NCBI GenBank assembly: GCA_902558075.1
Contig: CACECO010000013.1
Coordinates: forward strand, 1 to 32,716
Origin: an uncultured Litorivicinus sp.
Lineage (GTDB): Bacteria; Pseudomonadota; Gammaproteobacteria; Pseudomonadales; Litorivicinaceae
Length of the DNA stretch: 32,716 nucleotides
Direction: 5' to 3'
Shown: piece by piece, positions 27,801 to 32,716 of the stretch
How the letters are laid out: every line of letters starts with the position of its first letter
Numbering within the stretch: position 1 is the first letter of the stretch
Translations under genes and position numbers: made by a program
The notes under the pieces: model-generated
What the model saw: only the letters and a program-made list of their open reading frames with translations
Told to the model about the DNA's origin: nothing
Databases searched by the model: none

Positions 27801-28734
27801 AAAACTGGATGCTGGCGCGCTTCGTGCCGAACCGAAACCATTTGTACTGACTGAGCTTTTCGATCAATTATCACAGGAATTTCAATTGATCGCCGATCAA
27901 CGCCACATTGCATTCAAGGCAAAATCACGCTACGCGGTGGTTCATACAGACCCCAGACTCTTGCGGCGAGTCCTACAAAATTTCTTATCGAATGCACTTC
28001 GTTATACAGAGCCGCATGGCCGCGTTCTTTTTGCCATGCGGATCTTTGGGGCATCCGTTCGCGTAGAAATATGGGATACGGGAATTGGCATGCACCCGGA
28101 TGATTTACCATCAATCTTCGACGAGTTTAAACGGCTCTCTGAAGGCATACAGACCGAGAAAAAAGGCCTCGGCCTTGGCTTATCGATTTCTCAACGAATT
28201 TGCGATCTCCTCGGGCTAACCTTGAAAGTACACTCAACGCCTAGCGTTGGATCATGTTTCTCTGTGACATTGCCGTGTTCAGAGTTACGGCCCGATTCAC
28301 TCAACCCACGACAAGTGTTTCGCAGTCAAATGCTGTCTCAGCCACTTACCGGTCGAACTGTCCTCGTGATCGATAACGAAAAAGCGATTTTAGTCGGCAT
28401 GCAGAGTTTACTTGGTGGATGGGGTGCAAACGTAATGACAGGAATGACTCTTGATGAAGCTAAGGAGGCGGTCAAAGTAAATAACAATATTCAAGCGGCG
28501 CTTATTGACTATCATCTGGATAACGATGTACTTGGTGTCGACGTAATCGCTGTGTTGAGGGCACTTCGAGGGAACATCAAATGTGCACTGATTACCGCTG
28601 ATCGCAGCGAGGAAATGAAGAGGCAGGCTACTGAAGTTGGCGCGTCCATTTTGAACAAACCATTGAAACCGGCCGCGCTCAGATCATGGCTTACTCAGAA
28701 GCTTCGGGGGAAGCCGCTTCCACCATCGGCTTGA
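24826..28734 (+). CDS. Solute-symporter/PAS hybrid sensor histidine kinase, CrbS/MxtR-like
   Basis: About 1302 residues. Residues 1 to about 490 are a sodium:solute symporter (SLC5) membrane domain with a dozen or so hydrophobic segments. Two PAS domains follow (about 635-745, 760-880), then a coiled coil (about 875-930), HisKA with phospho-His942 (AASHDLLQPLNAARLF), HATPase (NFLSNALRY, WDTGIGM, KGLGLGLS) and a C-terminal receiver with phospho-Asp1228 (ALIDYHLDN). This architecture is that of CrbS (Vibrio) and MxtR (Pseudomonas), which with CrbR/ErdR control acetate use through acs. No partner regulator or acs is in the window, so the link is by family only. GTG 24826 is set by AAGGAG five bases upstream. 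Its last 44 bases overlap grxD on the other strand. Confidence 0.88.
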   Translation: MHISWQLIVLSLAYVGVLFIIAWQGDRNTASFGGVRASRWVYPLSIGVYATSWTYYGAVGSAAAHGWEFMPIYVGPILVFIFGWPIISKFNAVVKTHRIGSLADFMSARYGRSHSLAMLTTLVALLGTIPYIALQLKAVGQTFNIMAGSPTGTEPSVFDTAFFAAIFLTIFAILFGTRLPGQRRDSNRGMMIAIAFESIVKLVAFVLVGLFCTFQLFDGFDHLFVLARQDPAVATVFRTNFSQWGLATQLILASLAIICLPRQFHVTFVESPDEERYRNNARWIFPLYLLGFIIFVVPIAAAGLLKFGGLAPPDAFVLLLPMAFNNEPLAALAFLGGLSAATGMILVSTLALAIMVANELLLPLLFRSSSEELRERRDLSWITVIVRRLSIIGIMTLAWLYYQSATSERSLASIGLVAFVAAAQFAPALLGGLYWRLGNQYGAFAGMLIGLMTWLLMLVLPELSDGPLETLQPLLILPVDPLTNAVVVSLGLNLLTYVLISLVTTSRLIDRVQSATFVDVMSPSSKSGRYLKEELRIDDLTTLAIRFIGQDRLQHILDTYVAEHRLQQLNDRDQAPPQLIEAIESILTQEIGFTSARLMIRSASRGKRIHLGELVSLVDEASTLAKQNQELLRKAIEHLSQGISVVDPNQKLVAWNKRYRELFDYPDELLTVGRPIADLFRYNAKKGLIGDFTTDEQIEQALQKRLDHLNRGSAYRRESILSNGITLEIIGEPMPNGGYVASYSDISSYKETESALRESEQAIRVYTDNVPAMIAYVDSDYRIQFINKAFERTMRVWREQVIGKPNKEMFTDAEYQTRLPYLKRAFKGRRQRFEVAIDRAGEHREFEALYVPHRNDSGDVQGIFVLYQDVTDRNEAKRGLETANETLEARVDERTEALQAANEALEAENIRRAETEKALTEAMRATEEANRSKTRFLAAASHDLLQPLNAARLFTTSLAERAKTNEIRELTGHLEGALSSAENLISTLLEISKLDAGALRAEPKPFVLTELFDQLSQEFQLIADQRHIAFKAKSRYAVVHTDPRLLRRVLQNFLSNALRYTEPHGRVLFAMRIFGASVRVEIWDTGIGMHPDDLPSIFDEFKRLSEGIQTEKKGLGLGLSISQRICDLLGLTLKVHSTPSVGSCFSVTLPCSELRPDSLNPRQVFRSQMLSQPLTGRTVLVIDNEKAILVGMQSLLGGWGANVMTGMTLDEAKEAVKVNNNIQAALIDYHLDNDVLGVDVIAVLRALRGNIKCALITADRSEEMKRQATEVGASILNKPLKPAALRSWLTQKLRGKPLPPSA

Positions 28735-29017
28735 GTTCACCAGATTGGTACATCTCGAGCACGATATCGCAGCCGCCGACCAACTCGCCGTCAATCCAAA
28801 GCTGCGGGAAAGTGGGCCACTCTGCATATTTTGGCAGTTCAGCACGGATATCTGGATGCTCCAAAATATTCACAAACGAAAAAGGACGACCACAAGCCAT
28901 CAAAGCCTGAACTGTCTGCGAAGAAAATCCGCACTGGGGCTGGTTTGGGGTGCCTTTCATGTACAAAAGTACTGGGTTTTCTTCGATTTGTGATTTGATC
29001 GTCTCAAGTGTGCTCAT
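28691..29017 (-). CDS. grxD: Monothiol glutaredoxin, Grx4 family
   Basis: A 108-residue monothiol glutaredoxin; the family binds [2Fe-2S] clusters with glutathione and takes part in iron-sulfur delivery. The active site is CGFS at 29-32 (PQCGFSSQTVQAL), with VLLYMKGTP before it and the glutathione-binding TFPQLWIDGELVGGCDIV after it. The open frame extends to 29161, but the family N-terminus (MSTLETIKSQIEENPVLLYM) and an AGGAAGAG site fix the ATG at 29017. It is divergent from argF across 69 bases, an arrangement also close to that of Pseudomonas. Its 3' end overlaps the kinase gene tail to tail. Confidence 0.95.
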   Translation of the reverse strand: MSTLETIKSQIEENPVLLYMKGTPNQPQCGFSSQTVQALMACGRPFSFVNILEHPDIRAELPKYAEWPTFPQLWIDGELVGGCDIVLEMYQSGELKPMVEAASPEASE

Positions 29018-29086
29018 CTCTTCCTCTCTGTGCTCGCTTGAATAGGTCCTAAATGATACACTGCGTCGCTGTTCCGGAATACGGTA

Positions 29087-29995
29087 ATGGCGAAAACAGA
29101 TTTCCTCACGCTCAATGATTTGTCTCAGTCCGCACTTTTTAAAGTGCTGCGACGCGCTCACGCGCTCAAAAAGGACTATCAGGCAAGAAAATTCAGCCGA
29201 TCATTGTCTCAACATGTCCTCGCCATGATCTTTGAAAAGTCATCCACTAGGACGCGCGTAAGTTTCGAAGCAGGCATGACGCAACTCGGTGGTTCGGCAA
29301 TTTTTCTAGCTCCGAACAATACACAACTCGGTCGCGGAGAACCACTAGAAGATACCGCGCGCGTATTATCTGAAATGGTGAGCACAGTGCTGATTCGCAC
29401 CGACGATCACGAGAAGCTTTTGCGCTTTGCAAAGGCTGCAACAATTCCAGTGATTAACGGACTTTCAGATAGTTGTCATCCGTGCCAACTACTCGCCGAT
29501 ATCCAGACCATGCAAGATGTTTTTGGTGATGTTCAAGGGCTCAAGGTCGCCTGGATCGGTGATGGAAATAATGTCTGTCATAGCTACTTAGAAGCAGCCG
29601 GCATTTTTGGTTTTGAGCTGATCATTGCAACACCACCAGGGTATGAACCAGCGGCTGAATGGATCGAGCGGGCAAACGGAAACGTAGTCTTTGTCGATTC
29701 TCCACAGGATGCAGCCCGTCATGCACAGGTCATCACAACCGATGTATGGGCCAGCATGGGTCAAGAAGATGAGACCGATGAACGGCTGAATGCATTCAAT
29801 GGATACCAAATCACTCCTAAACTACTTGATCTCGCTGCCCATAACGCATGCTTCCTGCACTGTCTGCCAGCACACGAAGGCGAAGAAATTGCACCAAATT
29901 TATTTTCCGATCCTCGGACTCAAACCGTCTGGGCGCAAGCCGGTAATCGTCTGCACGCACAAAAAGCGTTACTCGAGTATCTCATCATCGGGTGA
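29087..29995 (+). CDS. argF: Ornithine carbamoyltransferase
   Basis: A 302-residue arginine-biosynthesis enzyme that joins carbamoyl phosphate and ornithine to form citrulline. The carbamoyl-phosphate motif STRTR is at 53-57, HPCQ at 131-134, the ornithine-binding SMG at 223-225 and HCLPA at 258-262, all of OTCase type rather than aspartate carbamoyltransferase. GGA lies nine bases before the ATG. A convincing ArgR box was not found in the 69 bases shared with grxD. lexA starts 36 bases downstream with its own SOS box. Confidence 0.95.
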   Translation: MAKTDFLTLNDLSQSALFKVLRRAHALKKDYQARKFSRSLSQHVLAMIFEKSSTRTRVSFEAGMTQLGGSAIFLAPNNTQLGRGEPLEDTARVLSEMVSTVLIRTDDHEKLLRFAKAATIPVINGLSDSCHPCQLLADIQTMQDVFGDVQGLKVAWIGDGNNVCHSYLEAAGIFGFELIIATPPGYEPAAEWIERANGNVVFVDSPQDAARHAQVITTDVWASMGQEDETDERLNAFNGYQITPKLLDLAAHNACFLHCLPAHEGEEIAPNLFSDPRTQTVWAQAGNRLHAQKALLEYLIIG

Positions 29996-30012
29996 TTCCA
30001 TTTCACTCCTAA

Positions 30013-30032
30013 TACTGGTAATTTATTCAGTA
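30013..30032. promoter_or_regulatory. SOS box (LexA operator) of lexA
   Basis: TACTGGTAATTTATTCAGTA is a 20-base near-palindrome with perfect outer arms TACTG/CAGTA. It fits the gammaproteobacterial LexA operator (CTG, ten AT-rich bases, CAG; consensus CTGT-N8-ACAG with one mismatch in each half). Its last base is the A of the lexA start codon. This supports autoregulation by LexA. Confidence 0.8.
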
Positions 30033-30721
30033 TGAGTGAGATCAAATTGACTAAAGCCCAAATCCGCGTCTTGGATGTAATCCAACAATCGATTCGAGAT
30101 GAAGGCAGACCACCGACCCGCGCAGAAATTTCTGATGCACTAGGTTTTCGCTCGATTAACGCAGCTGAGTCGCATCTGCGGGCACTCGAGAGACGTGGTG
30201 CCATTCGTTTACAAGGAGGCGCAAGCCGAGGCATCCAATGCTTGATTCCACTGGATGACAATGAACAGCAAGAACTCGGATTACCAGTCATTGGTAAAGT
30301 GGCCGCAGGTGTCCCGATCGACTCGGTCGCACATATCGAAAAAACGGTTCCTGTTCGCTCTGAACTGTTCTCTCCAGCACCTGACTATCTCCTCCGAGTC
30401 CAAGGGGACTCAATGATCGATATCGGTATTTATGATGGCGATTTACTGGCCGTTCGAAAATCGGAAACCGCGCGACACGGCGATATCGTTGTTGCACGGG
30501 TCAATGGAGAGGTAACAGTCAAACGTTTGGACCGAAACCCCAAAAGGGTGCGATTGCTTGCGGAGAACCGAGACTACGACCCGATCATCATCACACCGAA
30601 CGCAGAGTTCTTCATTGAGGGACATGCAGTCGGCGTCATCCGAACTGCGATCTACGATTCGTCGAATCGATTTTTAAATTCGTCGATGAGATCAGACAGC
30701 TCATCCACCCATGCGGAATAA
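30032..30721 (+). CDS. lexA: LexA repressor (SOS response)
   Basis: A 229-residue repressor of the SOS regulon that cleaves itself when RecA is activated. The helix-turn-helix is PTRAEISDALGFRSINAAES. The cleavage bond is A92-G93 (KVAAGVPI), the catalytic serine S127 (GDSM) and the lysine K164 (VTVKRL), each eight residues on from E. coli numbering. The usual C-terminus (GHAVGVIRT) is followed by about 24 extra residues (IYDSSNRFLNSSMRSDSSS and a short tail), coded antisense to the end of the DUF6586 gene. There is no Shine-Dalgarno before ATG 30032; a TTG at 30047 (LTKAQIRV) is an alternative start resembling the E. coli and Pseudomonas N-termini. Confidence 0.95.
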   Translation: MSEIKLTKAQIRVLDVIQQSIRDEGRPPTRAEISDALGFRSINAAESHLRALERRGAIRLQGGASRGIQCLIPLDDNEQQELGLPVIGKVAAGVPIDSVAHIEKTVPVRSELFSPAPDYLLRVQGDSMIDIGIYDGDLLAVRKSETARHGDIVVARVNGEVTVKRLDRNPKRVRLLAENRDYDPIIITPNAEFFIEGHAVGVIRTAIYDSSNRFLNSSMRSDSSSTHAE

Positions 30722-31134
30722 CGCGTGTTCTTTAATTGATCAAGCATACTTGTATCCGTCATCGGTATCTGTTTGGGATCAAACGATTCAGTGCTTTCTT
30801 CTGGACAGGATACTTTGGCGTGATGTGACCAAAATGCTGCGAGCCAACTGTTTGGATCAGAAGCCAAGGATTCAAGCATATCCGCCTCAAGCGACACTAA
30901 TTGCCGCTGGGATAGTTGGCTCGTAAGATCAATCAACGATTGGATACTCTCAGGCTTTAGACCATGCGCGTCCCCAACTTGTCGAATGAGAGCCACCCAA
31001 GTGGCTTCGATCTGATTGAGTACTGCTTCACTTAACGCATGATGTTGTAGTCGAGACTCTGCTTGGATGCTCAACAATGCCTTGGCTTTGGCCAGTGATT
31101 CCAGTACCCGACGGCGTGTCCTAACTGGTCGCAT
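30652..31134 (-). CDS. DUF6586 family protein
   Basis: A 160-residue, mostly helical protein of unknown function. Its likeness to the small proteins encoded between lexA/sulA and topA in Pseudomonas (DUF6586) rests on length, position and the segment ASDPNSWLAAFWSHHAKV. No catalytic motif, signal peptide or membrane segment is visible. The ATG shares one base with the topA stop codon (TGATG), so translation is probably coupled to topA. Its 3' end overlaps lexA by 70 bases tail to tail. Confidence 0.7.
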   Translation of the reverse strand: MRPVRTRRRVLESLAKAKALLSIQAESRLQHHALSEAVLNQIEATWVALIRQVGDAHGLKPESIQSLIDLTSQLSQRQLVSLEADMLESLASDPNSWLAAFWSHHAKVSCPEESTESFDPKQIPMTDTSMLDQLKNTRYSAWVDELSDLIDEFKNRFDES

Positions 31135-32716
31135 CAGCCTTCACACCAACGCCCATTGTCATAGACCATTTTCCACTTGGTTGCCTTTCCATCGATTTCG
31201 CTCATCACATATTGTGCATTCGCTTTCCGAGAGAAACGGACTTGTGCTGGATTACCTTCTGGATCTGTCGTTGGAGCCGCCAAAATAAACTGGTATTTGG
31301 GGTCTAACTGATCTTTGATCATTACGAGTTCAGACACCAGTGGAGCCCGGGTTTCACGATTTTTTGGAAACCCACTCGCAGCTAAAAATAGACCACTCGC
31401 ACCATCCCGTAGAACGTAGGTATCATCCACCTTTTGACATTTCAGCCATGGCATAGGAATCGGATCTATTTTAGGTGGCGCGGCCTGACCATTCTTCAAT
31501 AATTTGCGGGTATTTTTACACTCCGTATTGGTGCACCCGAAAAACTTACCGAATCGGCCCGTTTTCAATTGCATTTCGCTCGCACATTTATCGCACTCAA
31601 TCGACGGCCCCTCATATCCCTTAATTTTGAAATGGCCTTCCTCAATCTCATGTCCAGAGCAGTCCGGGTTATTTCCACAAACATGGAGCTTTCGTGTGTC
31701 GTCGATCAAATAGGAATTCATGGCTGTTTGACAAATCGGACAACGCTGTTTCTCCAACAGTGCGGCTGTTTCCGCCTCGTCTCCGTCGGCAATTGCTTCA
31801 TCACCAGGAGTAAGATTAATCGTTGTTTTACAACGCTCTTTCGGCGGCAACCGATATCCTGAACATCCGAGGAATACCCCTGTCGTCGCCGTCCGAATCA
31901 TCATTGGATGACCACAAGTCGGGCAGGAAATATTCGTCTCTGTGGGCGTATTCGGGCGCATACCCTCCGGGCCAGCGGCTTGATCGAGGGTTTGCTGAAA
32001 TTGACCGTAAAACTCATCCAAAAGACCCAGCCAGTCCTTGCGACCCTCGGCCACATCATCCAATGAATCTTCCATTCCGGCTGTGAAATCGTAGTTCATT
32101 AAATCACTGAAATTCTCGACGAGCCGATCAGTGACGATTTCACCCATCTTAGTCGCAAATAACCGGCGGCTCTCCATTTCCACGTAACCTCGATCCTGAA
32201 TCGTAGAAATGATTGCAGCATAAGTCGATGGCCGGCCTATTCCCTGTTTTTCAAGTTCACGCACCAGCGATGCTTCATTGAATCGCGCCGGAGGCGAGGT
32301 AAATTTTTGTTGCGGGTCTAAGGCGACGAGGTCAAGTTGATCGCCAACCTGCACATCGGGAAGTTCGGTAGCATCATCACCCTGACCACCTGGTGGCAAT
32401 ACCGCTTGATAGCCAGCGAATGTAGTGACCTTTCCACGCGCCTTCAACCCATATCCATTCGCTTCGACCTTGATGGTCGTTGTGAGGTATTCGGCACGGG
32501 TCATCTGACATGCGACGAACTGTCGCCAAATGAGCTCATACAGGCGTTGTGCATCCCGCTCGACTGACGTCAAATCGGATCCTTTCCTGCGGACGTCTGA
32601 GGGGCGGATCGCCTCGTGGGCCTCCTGAGCATTTTCACGATTGGCGTAGAAGTTCGGTTTTTCTGGCACATAACGCGCATCAAAATGGGACTCAATCAGC
32701 GCGCGAGCCGAATGAA
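31134..32716 (-). CDS. topA: DNA topoisomerase I (partial, N-terminal part beyond right edge)
   Basis: The C-terminal roughly 527 residues of topoisomerase I, which relaxes negative supercoils behind RNA polymerase. The frame is open to the window edge: the codons before 32669 read [17 protein letters not shown], matching E. coli TopA, so the apparent start at 32669 is not real. The active-site tyrosine region (RTDSTN) would lie just outside the window. Visible parts are [13 protein letters not shown]-like [51 protein letters not shown], then three C4 zinc fingers ([24 protein letters not shown]) and the C-terminal domains ending DNGRWCEG. Confidence 0.96.
   Translation of the reverse strand, partial: HSARALIESHFDARYVPEKPNFYANRENAQEAHEAIRPSDVRRKGSDLTSVERDAQRLYELIWRQFVACQMTRAEYLTTTIKVEANGYGLKARGKVTTFAGYQAVLPPGGQGDDATELPDVQVGDQLDLVALDPQQKFTSPPARFNEASLVRELEKQGIGRPSTYAAIISTIQDRGYVEMESRRLFATKMGEIVTDRLVENFSDLMNYDFTAGMEDSLDDVAEGRKDWLGLLDEFYGQFQQTLDQAAGPEGMRPNTPTETNISCPTCGHPMMIRTATTGVFLGCSGYRLPPKERCKTTINLTPGDEAIADGDEAETAALLEKQRCPICQTAMNSYLIDDTRKLHVCGNNPDCSGHEIEEGHFKIKGYEGPSIECDKCASEMQLKTGRFGKFFGCTNTECKNTRKLLKNGQAAPPKIDPIPMPWLKCQKVDDTYVLRDGASGLFLAASGFPKNRETRAPLVSELVMIKDQLDPKYQFILAAPTTDPEGNPAQVRFSRKANAQYVMSEIDGKATKWKMVYDNGRWCEG

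Noticed and set aside
29018-29086. ArgR box before argF
   Set aside because: A TGAATA is present, but the second half-site does not match the ATTCA arm.
32669-32716. topA starting at 32669
   Set aside because: The codon there is GTG inside a continuous TopA-like frame (RYVPEKPN); the gene continues past the right edge.

Overview
The window is a chromosomal segment of a gammaproteobacterium of moderate GC. The evidence is gene content and gene order. Several blocks match arrangements known from Pseudomonas and its relatives: cysM-rlmD-relA-mazG, ppsR divergent from ppsA followed by rraA, grxD divergent from argF, lexA near a DUF6586 gene and topA, and uvrC-pgsA followed by tRNA-Leu(UAA). Most of it is housekeeping DNA. 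No CRISPR array, insertion sequence or phage structural gene is visible, but the left edge is the border of an integrated element.

Layout. 1-417: the N-terminal part of a DUF6538-type tyrosine recombinase runs off the left edge, 34 bases from the 3' end of a tRNA-Leu(UAA) gene. 763-6696 (minus): adk, alr, tsaB, uppP, a gacA/uvrY pseudogene, uvrC and pgsA, closely packed and probably one transcript. 7099-12880 (minus): DUF1289 protein, cysM, rlmD, relA and mazG, with coupled junctions from cysM to mazG. 13079-17238 (plus): long-form gap with an intrinsic terminator, then acnB. 17291-20156 (minus): ppsA followed by a frameshifted rraA. 20294-21121 (plus): ppsR, the regulator of PpsA. 21343-23000 (minus): a decayed esterase and cysB. 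23291-24229 (minus): ttcA. 24826-28734 (plus): a large solute-symporter/PAS/hybrid histidine kinase resembling CrbS/MxtR. 28691-29017 (minus): grxD. 29087-30721 (plus): argF and lexA, with an SOS box touching the lexA start codon. 30652-32716 (minus): a DUF6586 gene and topA, which runs off the right edge.

Themes. Three genes are clearly broken although they sit in their conserved positions: gacA/uvrY (receiver domain lost, two frameshifts), rraA (one-base frameshift) and an alpha/beta hydrolase (no start, in-frame stop). A weaker DUF4212-like remnant lies upstream of the kinase. The gacS/barA kinase gene is missing from its usual neighbourhood beside cysM/rlmD, and sulA is missing beside lexA. 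This suggests a lineage that has lost the Gac/BarA-UvrY regulatory system and is eroding accessory genes. Two convergent gene pairs overlap at their coding 3' ends (kinase/grxD by 44 bases, lexA/DUF6586 by 70 bases). I did not find a convincing new multi-gene system. The most notable items are the truncated gacA fused behind uppP, the tRNA-Leu integration border, and the unusual lexA start region.
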